64,000 bases of DNA, taken from the NCBI RefSeq assembly GCF_009873495.1, contig NZ_CP046703.1, forward strand, positions 3,700,501 to 3,764,500. Direction: 5' to 3'. A program made the position numbers and the translations under genes. A model generated the notes under the pieces. That model did no database searches. It was not told where the DNA came from and saw nothing but the letters and a program-made list of their open reading frames with translations. This DNA is from Nostoc sp. ATCC 53789. GTDB lineage: Bacteria; Cyanobacteriota; Cyanobacteriia; Cyanobacteriales; Nostocaceae. Position 1 is the first letter of the stretch; each line of letters opens with the position of its first letter. Of the stretch, positions 25,576 to 34,930 are shown one piece after another.

Positions 25576-25915
25576 GGATAAGCTAGCTCGGTATCGTGAA
25601 ATTATTCGTCAGTTGATATTTGACTATGCTAGTCACAAGCCTGCTAATGGTCAAATAGAGACAGAACCAGTTATTGACTCGGAGCGAGAGCGAGATCACT
25701 ACGAAGTTTTACATGTCGGTTGGGATGGAGTACGCCGCGTACATGGTTCGGTGGTACATATAGATATTATTAATGATAAAGTGTGGATTCAATATGATGG
25801 TACTTCTCAGCCAGTGGCAGAAGCATTACTAGAAGCGGGTATTTTGCGCGAAGATATTGTTTTGGGTTTTCATCCTGCTGAACTACGGCAATATACGGAT
25901 TTTGCTGTATATTAA
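25562..25915 (+). CDS. xisI: XisI-family protein with IS-derived start
   Basis: About 117 residues. From DKLARYREIIRQLIFDYASH through HYEVLHVGWDGVRRVHGSVV to IVLGFHPAELRQYTDFAVY it is a full-length XisI-type protein (fdxN excision controlling factor family; biochemical role unsettled). The native start codon is left behind at 24320-24322 on the far side of the IS. On this side the terminal repeat of the IS reads TTG CGT AAG TCC TGG in frame with GAT AAG, so translation from the TTG would give MRKSW-DKLARY. The gene is therefore disrupted but possibly still expressed. No ribosome site is evident before the TTG. Confidence 0.75.
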   Translation: MRKSWDKLARYREIIRQLIFDYASHKPANGQIETEPVIDSERERDHYEVLHVGWDGVRRVHGSVVHIDIINDKVWIQYDGTSQPVAEALLEAGILREDIVLGFHPAELRQYTDFAVY

Positions 25916-26241
25916 TTACCCATATTTATTTATGGAGATTCCTCCTGTATACTTGCCGCCGCTCCTGGACTCGCTACCGATGCGCTATCTTGCATCCTTC
26001 AATGAAAGCCGATCGCTAGAATAGACCATCTTCAAAAATTAGCTATTCTATAGCAAATTGCTTGATACTTGAAAATAAAAGTATTGTAATTCCTTACATA
26101 ATTGGTAGAATCACCATATTCTTGATGAAGAATGTGAGGTTTATTGGTGTTTGCAACTAGTTAGATGTAATCATCCGGTATGATAAACACTATATAACTG
26201 TATTCCCATCAGTTATCTGTAGATTTAGCGGAGGAAATGGA
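25916..26241 (+). other. Upstream region of sbpA
   Basis: No gene. A HIP1-related CCGATCGC is near 26009. The sbpA ribosome site GGAGGAAA is at 26229-26236. A sulfur-responsive operator could lie here, but I could not define one. Confidence 0.4.
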
Positions 26242-27390
26242 ATGAGTTTGTGGCAACACCCACTGAAAAGATTACAAGCGCTCGCTGAACATGGAACATA
26301 TCGGTTCAGACTAAATTCGCTTAAAGGTTTTGTATCACTCTTTTTAGTAGGGACTGTATTGAGTGTGGCGCTTGCCGCCTGCTCTGGTGGAGGAACTGGG
26401 AATACTTCTTCTTCTGAAACCCCTAATGCTAGCGCTACTCCTGTGGCTGCAAACAAAGATAGTGTTGAACTAACTCTGGTTTCCTTTGCTGTCACCAAAG
26501 CGGCTCACGAAGCAATTATTCCTAAATTTGTAGAACAGTGGAAGAAAGATCATAACCAAACTGTCGTCTTCAAACAAAGCTATGGCGGCTCTGGTTCTCA
26601 AACTCGCGCTGTTATAGATGGTTTGGAAGCAGATGTTGTCCACCTAGCACTAGCTGGGGACACCTCAAAGATTGAGAAGGCTGGATTGATTCAGCCAGGA
26701 TGGGAGAAAGAAGTTCCCAACAATGGTATTGTCTCCAAATCAGTTGCAGCATTAGTAACTCGTTCCGGTAATCCTAAAGGCATCAAAAACTGGCAAGATT
26801 TAGCTAAAGACGGTGTAAAACTAATTACTGCTAACCCCAAAACTTCAGGTGTTGCTAAGTGGAATTTCTTAGCGCTATGGGATTCTGTGATTAAAACAGG
26901 TGGCGATGAGGCTAAAGCTACTGAATTTGTGACTAAAGTGTACAAAAATGTGCCAATCTTGCCTAAAGATGCGCGGGAAGCTACTGATACATTCGCCAAG
27001 CAAGGACAGGGAGATGTCTTAATAAACTACGAAAACGAAGTGATTTTGGCACAGCAAAAGGGCGAGAAAGTTGATTATGTCATTCCCGATGTAAACATAT
27101 CCATCGACAATCCGATCGCAGTAGTAGATAAGAACGTCGATAAGCATGGAACCCGCGAAGTTGCTGAAGGTTTTGTGAAATACCTCTATACTCCAGAAGC
27201 ACAGCAAGAGTTTGTCAAATTAGGATTCCGTCCTGTGGATGAGACTTTAGCTCAAACTAAAGAAGTCACAGACAAATTTCCCAAGGTGAAAACTTTGGGT
27301 ACAGTTGCAGACTTCGGCGGTTGGAGTGCAATCGATAAGAAGTTTTTCGCCGATGGGGGCGTGTTTGATAAGATTCAATCCCAAAAATAA
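26242..27390 (+). CDS. sbpA: Sulfate-binding lipoprotein of ABC transporter
   Basis: A 382-residue periplasmic solute-binding protein. After a long basic N-terminus a hydrophobic stretch leads to the lipobox SVALAAC with Cys47. The mature part has the sulfate/thiosulfate-binding family features: LTLVSFAVTKAAHEAIIPKF, SYGGSGSQTRAVIDGLEADV, and NYENEVILAQQKG late in the protein. It captures sulfate for the CysT-CysW permease encoded directly downstream (about 150 bases away). The ATG follows a perfect GGAGGAAA site. The ATPase gene cysA is not in this cluster. Confidence 0.95.
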   Translation: MSLWQHPLKRLQALAEHGTYRFRLNSLKGFVSLFLVGTVLSVALAACSGGGTGNTSSSETPNASATPVAANKDSVELTLVSFAVTKAAHEAIIPKFVEQWKKDHNQTVVFKQSYGGSGSQTRAVIDGLEADVVHLALAGDTSKIEKAGLIQPGWEKEVPNNGIVSKSVAALVTRSGNPKGIKNWQDLAKDGVKLITANPKTSGVAKWNFLALWDSVIKTGGDEAKATEFVTKVYKNVPILPKDAREATDTFAKQGQGDVLINYENEVILAQQKGEKVDYVIPDVNISIDNPIAVVDKNVDKHGTREVAEGFVKYLYTPEAQQEFVKLGFRPVDETLAQTKEVTDKFPKVKTLGTVADFGGWSAIDKKFFADGGVFDKIQSQK

Positions 27391-27542
27391 ACGGTAATTA
27401 AGTAATTCGTAATTCGTAGTGATGACAATGCAAATTTTTTATCGAAAATTAAAATTTGTTGGAATGTCTTTGAATTACGAATTAACAGTTACGAATACTG
27501 GCAAAAAACTTTTTGTGAAATTTAAATTTTGAATTCTTGACT

Positions 27543-28403
27543 ATGACGACTGTATCTTCTTCTTTGGAAGTTGAGCGCAAAACACCATTCTGGAAGAAAT
27601 TGCGGCGGGTTCCCTGGACTTGGCGAATCACCATAGCATACCTGACAGTGATGTTGTTTATCCCCATAATTGCCATGTTCCTGAAAGCGAGTACGGAACC
27701 TCCGGCGAGATTTTGGGCGATCGCAACCAGTGACATCGCATTAGCTACCTACAATGTTACTTTTGTGACAGCGCTCTTTGCTGCCTTACTCAATGGCGTA
27801 TTTGGTACTCTCATTGCTTGGGTTCTGGTGCGCTACGACTTTCCCTTCAAACGCTTGATTGATGCCACAGTAGATTTACCCTTTGCCCTACCAACTTCGG
27901 TAGCAGGGTTAACCCTAGCAACAGTTTACAGTGATAATGGCTGGATAGGTTCGCTACTAGCACCACTGGGAATTAAGGTAGCTTTTACTCGCACAGGAGT
28001 AGCATTAGCAATGATATTTATCTCACTACCTTTTATTGTGAGAACTGTGCAACCCGTACTTCAGGAAATGGAACATGAAATTGAAGAAGCCGCTTGGTGT
28101 TTGGGTGCTTCTCAATGGCAGACCTTCTGGAAAGTAATTTTGCCACCTTTATTTCCGACGATTTTAACTGGTGTTGCCTTGGGTTTCTCCCGTGCGGTTG
28201 GCGAATATGGGTCAACTGTAATTATCTCTTCTAATACGCCCTATCAAGATTTGATCGCACCTGTACTGATTTTCCAACGGTTAGAGCAGTATGACTATTC
28301 TGGTGCAACAGTAATTGGCATAGTTTTACTATCAATTTCGTTGGTATTGCTATTGGCAATTAATTTCTTACAAGCATGGGCAAGGAGATATGACACTAGA
28401 TAA
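27543..28403 (+). CDS. cysT: Sulfate ABC transporter permease CysT
   Basis: About 286 residues with six membrane helices and the ATPase-contacting EAA loop [20 protein letters not shown] near 180-200, ending in ILPPLFP. It forms the inner-membrane channel together with CysW. The ATG at 27543 is preferred over a TTG at 27537. The last 14 bases overlap the start of cysW, indicating translational coupling. Region 27391-27536 upstream contains repeated AATTCGTAATTC units and no terminator, so transcription from sbpA is likely to continue. Confidence 0.95.
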   Translation: MTTVSSSLEVERKTPFWKKLRRVPWTWRITIAYLTVMLFIPIIAMFLKASTEPPARFWAIATSDIALATYNVTFVTALFAALLNGVFGTLIAWVLVRYDFPFKRLIDATVDLPFALPTSVAGLTLATVYSDNGWIGSLLAPLGIKVAFTRTGVALAMIFISLPFIVRTVQPVLQEMEHEIEEAAWCLGASQWQTFWKVILPPLFPTILTGVALGFSRAVGEYGSTVIISSNTPYQDLIAPVLIFQRLEQYDYSGATVIGIVLLSISLVLLLAINFLQAWARRYDTR

Positions 28404-29265
28404 GCCAAGTTTTCATTCATCTGTATCTGATACACATACAGCCAAGCCGAAAGAACAGAAGAGTTGGGTGCCAATAGTTTTAATTGGTATAGCGATCGCT
28501 TATTTAGCTTTAGTTCAATATATCCCTGCAATCAACGTTTTTGTTCAAGCCTTCAGCAAGGGAGTTGGGCCATTTATATCCAACCTGACACGACCAGCTT
28601 TTCTCCATGCAGCTTGGCTGACACTGTTGCTGGCTGTAATTTCTCTACCTTTAAATACAGTATTTGGGTTATGTGCAGCTTGGGCGATCGCTCGTCATAA
28701 ATTTCCCGGACGAGCAATAGTTTTGAGCATTATTGACCTGCCCTTTTCCATCTCGCCCGTAGTCGCAGGATTGATGATTGTGCTACTTTACGGACGCAAT
28801 GGGTGGTTTGGCCCTTGGCTCCAGGCACATGATATCAAAATAATCTTTGCCTTTCCAGGTATGGTGCTGGCTACAGCCTTCGTGAGTATGCCCTTTGTGG
28901 CGCGGGAAGTGATTCCCGTTTTAGAGGAATTTGGTAAGGATCAAGAAGAAGCTGCTAGAACTCTCGGTGCGAAAGATTGGCAGATATTTTGGCGTGTCAC
29001 CTTACCTAGCATCCGTTGGGGCTTGCTCTATGGTTTAATTTTGACCAATGCCAGGGCAATGGGTGAATTCGGAGCAGTTTCGGTGGTATCTGGCAACATT
29101 GCTGACCAAACCCAGAGCTTACCACTGTTTGTAGAAGATGCTTACAAACAGTATGAAACCGAAGCTGCCTTCTCTGCGGCTGTATTGTTAGCATTGCTAG
29201 CAGTAGTAACTTTGGTGCTGAAAGAGATTTTAGAACGGAAAACCCGGATCAAAGATGTTGAATAG
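28390..29265 (+). CDS. cysW: Sulfate ABC transporter permease CysW
   Basis: A 291-residue six-helix permease, partner of CysT. The EAA loop [20 protein letters not shown] is near residues 187-206, followed by TLPSIRWG. The N-terminal 30 residues are polar and cytoplasmic. The ATG overlaps the end of cysT by 14 bases. In many cyanobacteria cysA follows, but here the next gene on the strand codes for a NIL-domain protein, about 200 bases downstream behind a heptamer-repeat tract. Confidence 0.95.
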   Translation: MTLDKPSFHSSVSDTHTAKPKEQKSWVPIVLIGIAIAYLALVQYIPAINVFVQAFSKGVGPFISNLTRPAFLHAAWLTLLLAVISLPLNTVFGLCAAWAIARHKFPGRAIVLSIIDLPFSISPVVAGLMIVLLYGRNGWFGPWLQAHDIKIIFAFPGMVLATAFVSMPFVAREVIPVLEEFGKDQEEAARTLGAKDWQIFWRVTLPSIRWGLLYGLILTNARAMGEFGAVSVVSGNIADQTQSLPLFVEDAYKQYETEAAFSAAVLLALLAVVTLVLKEILERKTRIKDVE

Positions 29266-29303
29266 TTAGGTTTTGGGCATGGGGCATTGGGCATTGGTTA
29301 TAA

Positions 29304-29400
29304 GAAGGGGAAGGGGGAAGGGGGAAAGGTAAAAACCTCGCCCGCAAGTGGCGCGACCTGTTCATCCCTTTCCCCTTTAACCTTTTCCCTTTTCCCTTTT
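29304..29400. repeat. GGGGAAA-type repeat with shared CTCGCCC core
   Basis: Purine arm AAGGGGAAGGGGGAAGG at the left, pyrimidine arm at the right, and between them GTAAAAACCTCGCCC and GCGACCTGTTCATCC. The core recurs, reverse-complemented, at 49285-49320, showing that these tracts belong to one repeat family and not just to simple sequence. Confidence 0.75.
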
Positions 29401-29462
29401 ATTCATCCTTGTTTCCCTCCACCCCTCTGCCCCCACTTCCCTCTACGGCTATTAACTAAATT

Positions 29463-29726
29463 ATGTCTAGTAACACACCTACCAATAAACGGATTCGACT
29501 CAGAATTCCTAAAGACTATCACCAGGAACCTGTGATTTCTCGCCTAGTGTCTGACTACAATCTGACTGTGAATATCACAGCAGCCATTCTGGGAGCCAAT
29601 GCTGTCGGGGATGGTTGGTTTGACCTTGAATTACAAGGGACAGATGCACAAATTCAGAGCGGACTAACCTATCTTCAGGACTTGGAGTTACAAGTCTGGG
29701 ATGACACTCAAAGAAGTGATTGGTAA
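29463..29726 (+). CDS. Stand-alone NIL-domain protein 1
   Basis: An 87-residue protein that is a single NIL domain, the small ferredoxin-like fold found at the C-terminus of methionine-transporter ATPases (MetN) and in some ferredoxins. The visible pattern is EPVISRLVSDYNLTVNITAA, then DGWFDLELQGTDAQIQSGL and TYLQDLEL. There is no ATPase or iron-sulfur part. It follows cysW on the same strand. Three further copies of the domain are encoded at 33160-34165. By analogy with MetN, where the domain senses the amino acid, a role in sensing a sulfur metabolite or gating the transporter is possible. Confidence 0.88.
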   Translation: MSSNTPTNKRIRLRIPKDYHQEPVISRLVSDYNLTVNITAAILGANAVGDGWFDLELQGTDAQIQSGLTYLQDLELQVWDDTQRSDW

Positions 29727-29737
29727 GGCTTATAGAA

Positions 29738-29899
29738 CAATACAGTTCAGGCGAAAACTCTTTGTTAAGGTTAATTTTTTTAACGAACTGCATAGACGCG
29801 GAGCGGCTACTCTTCGAGAATGCCAAGGGCGAACCCGCAGGGTAGGACACAAAGGAAGAGAAAGAAGAGAAGGAAGAAATGCTTAACCCAAGCGTATTG
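29738..29899. repeat. MITE-like element, family CAATACGGTTC, copy 2
   Basis: From CAATACAGTTCAGGCGA to TTAACCCAAGCGTATTG, 162 bp with imperfect inverted ends. The interior has GACGCGGAGCGGCTACTC and GAACCCGCAGGG, typical small Nostoc repeats. No clear target duplication, so this copy is probably older than those at 14917 and 44462. It lies just after the first NIL gene. Confidence 0.6.
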
Positions 29900-29989
29900 A
29901 GATAAAACATTAGTGAAGGTATGCAGCTAACTGTACGCCCTCACTAATGTTTTATATTCTATTGAATTATGAACTGCTATACTAACAAG

Positions 29990-32440
29990 CTACGTTTGAA
30001 TGATGAAGTCTGTAGCTGTGAGATTGGGCGCACCGCTAATAGTTGCAAATAGACCACCACTACCAAAACCAGCTGCGCTGCCATTTTGGTTGTAGAACAA
30101 CTGCCCACTCACAGCGTCGTAGATAATTTTTGCTGTAGTAGCCGCCCCTGAAGAAGTGATTTTAAAATCAGTGGCATTACTAAAACCGATTCCTGGAGCA
30201 GAAGCGATCGCACTAAAAGTAGTCTTATCCAGAATAATTTTATCGCCTTGGGAGTGTTTGAAGTCAGCGATCGTATCTACACCCACAGCACAACTCGTAA
30301 AGGTCGCATTGGTGTTGTACAGAAACCTGTCAGCACCTCCACCACCAATAAGGGTATCATTGCCTGTACCACCAATAAGAGTATCATTACCAGCATCACC
30401 TCGCAGCAGGTCGTTGCCACTTTTACCATTGATGATATCGTTACCCCCCTGACCATTGATCACATCAGCAGAGTTGTCAAAACCCGTGATGTTATTGTTG
30501 AGTTCATTGAGGAAAGTTACCGTGTTCTTGTTGTACAGGCTAGTTTGAGTGGAATTTGCATCAAAGACATCAAAGCTGTCGGCAATGTTGGTTTGCCCAT
30601 CAAATAAGATATTACCAATGGCAGGTCTTGTTGAAGTTGGCAAGTTATCGAGGTTTTCTAACTGAAAGTTTTGCAGAGTAACTTTGGTATTAGCCACATT
30701 TTCAAAGGTGACTTCCAAATTGCTGCCATTTTGAGTTAGTTGCAGATTTCGGGTAGTTAAACCACTCCCTGTAAATTGCAAGGTGTCAACATTGCCAATC
30801 ACTGCTGCTGAAGGATTTGAGCCTTTACCAACGCCACCAAAATCTGTAATGGTATCATTGCGATCGCCTCGGCGAATTACGAATTTATCTTGACCGCCGT
30901 TGCCTGTAAGAGTATCGTTACCACCTTTGCCGTCGATGATATTGTTGCCAGATGTGCCTAAGAGAGTATCTGCACCAGCAGTTCCTGTGAGGTTAGTGTT
31001 GCCGATATTCGTCCCGCCAAACAGCACATAGGTTTGCCCAGATTGGGAGCCGATAAGCAGGTCGTCGAACCCGTCGCCATTGACATCTCCGGCACCACTG
31101 ACAGAGATGGCTGAGTTGTTCGGAGTGAAGCCGTTGATGCTAAAGCCGTTAGAGCCGTTGAGATCCGAGAGGTTGAGGCTAGAACTAAAGCCTGTACTTT
31201 TGCCAAATACCACAAAGTTCTGCTCCGATCTGAGAATAATCAGGTCGTCGAAGCCGTCGCCGTTGACATCTCCAGCACCTCGGACAGAGAACCCTGTGGA
31301 ATCCGTCCTAATGCCGTTGATCGTGAAACCGTTAGAGCCGTTGAGTTCCGAGAGGTTAAGGCTGGGGCTAAACCCTGTGCTGTTGCCAAACACCACATAG
31401 CTCTGCCCAGAAGCGAAGACGGTACCGTTCTCGGAACTTAAACTTATTGCCCCGATAATGAGGTCGTCGATGCCATCGCCATTGACATCTCCAGCACTAC
31501 TGACAGGGGAGCCTGAGAAGTCACCTTCCTTGATGCCGTTGATAGTGAAGCCGTTAGCACCGTTGAGGGTAGAGAGGTTAAGGCTGGCGCTAAAGCCTGT
31601 GCTGTTGCCGAACACCACGTAGCTCTGCCCAGAAGAGGAGCCGTTAGGTGAGGCATTGGATGCCCCGATAATCACGTCGTCGATACCGTCGCCGTTGATA
31701 TCTCCGGTACCACTGACAGAGCCACCTGATATGTCACCCGCTTCGTTGATGCCGTTGATAGCAAAGCCGTTAGTACCGTTGAGGCTGGAGAGATTGAGGC
31801 TGGGGCTAAAGCCTGTGCTTTTGCCAAACACTACATAGCTCTGCCCGGAAAAGTTATTAGCATAAGGTGCGCCGATAATCACGTCGTCAAAACCATCATG
31901 GTTGATATCTCCAGCACCTCTGACAGAGCTACCCGATATATTATTTGCTGCGATGCCATTGATGGCGAAGCCGTTAGTACCGTTGAGGGTGGAGAGGTTG
32001 AGGCTGGAGCTAAAGCCCGTGTTCTTGCCAAATACCACGTAACTTTGTCCAGATTGAGAGCCGTTGGGGTCAGCACCAGATGCTCCGATGATTAGGTCAT
32101 CGATGCCGTCGCCGTTAACATCTCCAGCGCTACTGACATTGCCTGAAAAGTCATTCGCCGCGATGCCATTGATAGCGAAGCCATTAGCGCCGTTGAGGTC
32201 TGAGAGGTTGAGGCTAGAGCTAAAGCCTGTGCTGCTGCCAAATACCACGTAGCTTTGCCCAGATTCAGAGCCGTTGGGGTCGGCACCGGGTGCCCCGATA
32301 ATCAGGTCGTCTAAGCCGTCGCCATTAATATCTCCCGCATCGCTGACAGAGGAGCCTGATCTGTCAGCCGTTGCAATGCTGTTAATGACGAAGCCATTAG
32401 TGCCATTGAGGTCAGCAAGATTGAAGGATGAATTAGGCAT
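29990..32440 (-). CDS. FG-GAP beta-propeller protein with RTX calcium-binding repeats
   Basis: About 816 residues. Seven FG-GAP repeats of roughly 60-70 residues, each with DxNGDGxDD (for example GDINGDGLDDLIIGAPGA) and GQSYVVFG, form an integrin-like calcium-binding propeller through about residue 475. RTX nonapeptides follow (GGNDTLTGNGGQDKF; later GGTGNDTLIGGGGADRFLY) and a C-terminal region typical of type I secretion substrates. No N-terminal signal peptide is seen, agreeing with such export. It is probably a cell-surface or secreted adhesin. The ATG at 32438-32440 follows AGGAGA; an in-frame ATG five codons earlier is less likely. The repeats are also visible in the DNA at about 200-bp spacing. 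Confidence 0.9.
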   Translation of the reverse strand: MPNSSFNLADLNGTNGFVINSIATADRSGSSVSDAGDINGDGLDDLIIGAPGADPNGSESGQSYVVFGSSTGFSSSLNLSDLNGANGFAINGIAANDFSGNVSSAGDVNGDGIDDLIIGASGADPNGSQSGQSYVVFGKNTGFSSSLNLSTLNGTNGFAINGIAANNISGSSVRGAGDINHDGFDDVIIGAPYANNFSGQSYVVFGKSTGFSPSLNLSSLNGTNGFAINGINEAGDISGGSVSGTGDINGDGIDDVIIGASNASPNGSSSGQSYVVFGNSTGFSASLNLSTLNGANGFTINGIKEGDFSGSPVSSAGDVNGDGIDDLIIGAISLSSENGTVFASGQSYVVFGNSTGFSPSLNLSELNGSNGFTINGIRTDSTGFSVRGAGDVNGDGFDDLIILRSEQNFVVFGKSTGFSSSLNLSDLNGSNGFSINGFTPNNSAISVSGAGDVNGDGFDDLLIGSQSGQTYVLFGGTNIGNTNLTGTAGADTLLGTSGNNIIDGKGGNDTLTGNGGQDKFVIRRGDRNDTITDFGGVGKGSNPSAAVIGNVDTLQFTGSGLTTRNLQLTQNGSNLEVTFENVANTKVTLQNFQLENLDNLPTSTRPAIGNILFDGQTNIADSFDVFDANSTQTSLYNKNTVTFLNELNNNITGFDNSADVINGQGGNDIINGKSGNDLLRGDAGNDTLIGGTGNDTLIGGGGADRFLYNTNATFTSCAVGVDTIADFKHSQGDKIILDKTTFSAIASAPGIGFSNATDFKITSSGAATTAKIIYDAVSGQLFYNQNGSAAGFGSGGLFATISGAPNLTATDFIIQT

Positions 32441-33159
32441 GATTTTCTCCTGCATTTTTTCATTTTTTGTTATTCAGGGAATAACTCATATCTAGCTTCA
32501 GGCAACTCTTAGTCTCGGTTACACGAGACTTTACCTGCAAGACCAGGGTTCAAAACCAGGCAGACTTGCTCTGTATGCGTAAACTATGCACCTTTTACGG
32601 TGAAATGAAAATTAGACATACAAATCCCGCCACTAGTAGTTCGCCAAGTTCACTTGGCGGGGTAAAGGGTAAAGGGGAAGGGGGAAAGGTTTCAAATCCC
32701 TTACCCCTTACCCCTTCCCCTTTCCCCAGCCATCACGCAGCATTTTTGGGTTGGCAGACTACTAGGTTTTTACCTGAGTATCCCTAGTTTTTTTCAGTCA
32801 TCAGAGAAATTTCGATTAGAAAACTTAAAACAGTGGAAACACTTAAATATTCTTACAACCACCCGATACTTTATGAGTATAAAATTATCAACCGTATAAA
32901 CCTCAAATTCTTTTACTAAAATTATCAATATTTAAGTTAATTTACTTATTGTTTTTTTACGGTCTTTGTGAGACTCTCCTTTACATAACAATTATTACGA
33001 TAAATGGATAGAGTCACCGTAGTTTATTGAAAATCAGAAATATGAAAATCTCTATGAAGCTGACATCTCAGCAGCTACCCTATCAGCAAGATTCTCTGCC
33101 GAAGCCAAAAATTGCATTGGCGCAGCTCACCGTAGGCATTGCTATTGGGAATTAATCTG
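32441..33159. other. Intergenic region with repeat tract
   Basis: Divergent upstream regions of the FG-GAP and NIL genes. It contains the repeat at 32642-32728 and the motif CACCGTAGT at 33015-33023. CCAGGGTTCAAAACCAGG near 32545 resembles a tRNA T-arm but has no tRNA around it. Otherwise nothing seen. Confidence 0.5.
32642..32728. repeat. Palindrome plus GGGGAAA-type repeat
   Basis: CGCCAAGTTCACTTGGCG (32642-32659) is an inverted repeat with an 8-bp stem. It is directly followed by GTAAAGGGTAAAGGGGAAGG and a complementary pyrimidine arm ending near 32728, the same class as the tracts at 2969, 29304 and 49251. Confidence 0.65.
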
Positions 33160-33804
33160 ATGTCTCAGAGTAAATCTGTAGAACCTGCTTCAGTCCACAG
33201 CCGCATTCTCGTACCTCAGAGGTATAACAGGCAACCTGTAATTTCCCGGCTGGTGTCTCGTTATGGTTTAACCGTCAATATCAAAGCAGCATCACTGACA
33301 TCCGATAGTGACAGCGATGGCTGGTTTGATTTGGAACTTTCGGGAAATCCCCAAAAACTGACAAATAGCCTATCTTACTTGCAAGGATTAGGAGTGAATT
33401 TACTCGAATTAGCGATCGCTAACCACATTCAATCTAACCAGCACTCTTTACCTTTCCCAAATCTAGCCAGCAAACTGAGTTCCAAAGACTCTGCATTACT
33501 GAAAAATCAATGGCAAGAACAATTCCAGCAATGGATTTCTCTCGGTCAAACTAATCGATTGCGCTTGCAACTGTGTGTCTTAAAATCTTATTACAAAGAG
33601 CCAGTGATTTCTGAGCTAGTTTCTCGTTATGGATTAACTGTAAATATTACCAGTGCTACACTTCAACCCGATACAGAAGATGACGGCTGGTTTGACTTGG
33701 ATTTGTGGGGGAGAACCAAACAACTTTACTCTAGCCTGAGTTATTTAGAAAAACTGGGGCTACCGATTTGGCTGGATTTATCTAGCGTTTATAGCGATGG
33801 CTAA
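33160..33804 (+). CDS. Double NIL-domain protein
   Basis: About 214 residues containing two NIL domains. The first (about 13-85) reads RQPVISRLVSRYGLTVNIKA and DGWFDLELSGNPQKL; the second (about 135-205) reads KEPVISELVSRYGLTVNITS and DGWFDLDLWG. A helical linker rich in Gln separates them. A TTG start at 33139 is possible, but ATG at 33160 gives MSQSKSVEPAS, similar to the opening of the first NIL protein. The third NIL gene follows after 22 bases, so they form an operon. CACCGTAGT lies about 140 bases upstream. Function not established. Confidence 0.85.
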   Translation: MSQSKSVEPASVHSRILVPQRYNRQPVISRLVSRYGLTVNIKAASLTSDSDSDGWFDLELSGNPQKLTNSLSYLQGLGVNLLELAIANHIQSNQHSLPFPNLASKLSSKDSALLKNQWQEQFQQWISLGQTNRLRLQLCVLKSYYKEPVISELVSRYGLTVNITSATLQPDTEDDGWFDLDLWGRTKQLYSSLSYLEKLGLPIWLDLSSVYSDG

Positions 33805-33826
33805 GTAATAAAATCGTCACTATCCA

Positions 33827-34165
33827 ATGGCAGCATTAAATAAACGTCAAACCAATTCCCAAACCAGATTATCACTGGTTTCTTCAGTCTCTAACAAAAG
33901 CCAAGTCACTCAGATTCGCCTGCGGATATATATTCCCAAATGCTATCTGCAAGCGCCTGTGATTTCACAGTTAATTTCTGCTTACGGCTTGGTAGTTAAT
34001 ATTACTAAGGCTATGCTACAACCAAATACAGATGAAGAAGGGTGCTTTGATATTGAACTACGGGGAACAGTACCACAAATCTCTAACGGTTTGGCTTATC
34101 TGGAATCCCTGAATCTTAGAATTGTGGGCAAGCCGAATGCAGATAGCGATAGCTGGTTTTGTTGA
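33827..34165 (+). CDS. Stand-alone NIL-domain protein 3
   Basis: A 112-residue protein with one NIL domain (about 30-100): QAPVISQLISAYGLVVNITK, then GCFDIELRGTVPQISNGLAY. It is the most diverged of the four domains: the conserved DGWFDL is EGCFDI. The N-terminal 28 residues are polar and variable. It is the second gene of the NIL operon and ends only six bases from the end of the convergent Crp-type regulator gene. Confidence 0.83.
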   Translation: MAALNKRQTNSQTRLSLVSSVSNKSQVTQIRLRIYIPKCYLQAPVISQLISAYGLVVNITKAMLQPNTDEEGCFDIELRGTVPQISNGLAYLESLNLRIVGKPNADSDSWFC

Positions 34166-34171
34166 AATAAT

Positions 34172-34762
34172 CTAAATTTCGTAGTACCAAATCTCTTCTT
34201 CTCGCACCACAATTCGATGCAGGGAAAGACGAGCAATTAAGCCCTCATGCTCAAACTGCCCAAGAACACGAGTGATAGTCACACGAGTTGAACCTAGCAT
34301 TTCTGCTAGGTCTTCGTGAGTTAGACGCATATCTATTAAACGTCCCTTCTCAACTTCCGAACCAAACTTTTTAGATAACCATGCCAACAGCTTGATTAGC
34401 ATAGTATCAACTTTTTTATGGCTACGAATAACCATCAATTCTTGAGCCTGTTGGATATGGGCAAGTAGAGTTTCTGTTAGTTGAGTCCACTCCTCTACAG
34501 GTAAGATTGTCGCCTCTACTTTAGTTAGGCATTCCATCTGATAAGGTTCTAATTTTGACAAAGACTTACCAACAATATCTCCAGGGCCCCACAATCCCAG
34601 AGCGACGGTTGTGCCATCTTCCAAATAGGTAAAAGTCCTGACAAAACCCGTTTCAATCTTCCAAAGTCCGTTTGGATGCTCTGGTAAAAATGACCTCCGG
34701 GCAAAAATTTCTTTAGTATTATTACTGTTTAAGCTAGTTAAATTTGCATATAAAGATACCAT
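34172..34762 (-). CDS. Crp/Fnr-family transcriptional regulator, possible CysR
   Basis: A 196-residue regulator with a shortened cyclic-nucleotide-binding-type barrel (about 15-90), a dimerisation helix, and a C-terminal winged helix with recognition region LTHEDLAEMLGSTRVTITRVL. It lacks the cAMP-binding phosphate cassette of Crp in recognisable form, so another effector is likely. In Synechococcus the Crp-family protein CysR lies in the sulfate permease cluster and is needed for sulfur regulation; the position here between sulfate uptake, NIL and cysE genes suggests the same role. AACCGTAGT lies 28 bases upstream of its start. Confidence 0.85.
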   Translation of the reverse strand: MVSLYANLTSLNSNNTKEIFARRSFLPEHPNGLWKIETGFVRTFTYLEDGTTVALGLWGPGDIVGKSLSKLEPYQMECLTKVEATILPVEEWTQLTETLLAHIQQAQELMVIRSHKKVDTMLIKLLAWLSKKFGSEVEKGRLIDMRLTHEDLAEMLGSTRVTITRVLGQFEHEGLIARLSLHRIVVREEEIWYYEI

Positions 34763-34842
34763 AGCTATATCACTATTCTCCGATAAATTAACCGTAGTAT
34801 TATATTTATATCAGGTTCTAAGAACCTATGGGTATTTTAAAA

Positions 34843-34925
34843 AAGGGAGTGGGGAGTGAAGAAGGGAATAGGGTACAGGGTACAGATAATTCCCTATCAC
34901 CTATCACCTGTCACCTCTCCCCTCC
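34843..34925. repeat. Short simple repeat tract
   Basis: GGGAGTGGGGAGTGAAG, GGGTACAGGGTACAG and then CCCTATCACCTATCACC and CACCTCTCCCCTCC. This is a low-complexity inverted tract between the ends of the Crp leader and cysE, similar in style to the heptamer repeats but with different units. Confidence 0.5.
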
Positions 34926-34930
34926 ATTCC

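Noticed and set aside
29287..29535. 82-codon frame over the repeat after cysW
   Set aside because: Read almost entirely from the purine/pyrimidine repeat; the real gene is the NIL frame at 29463.
30156..32252. Many plus-strand frames opposite the FG-GAP gene
   Set aside because: Repeated shadows caused by the FG-GAP and RTX repeats.
32540..32565. tRNA-like T-arm GGTTCAAAACC
   Set aside because: No acceptor, D or anticodon arms can be built around it.
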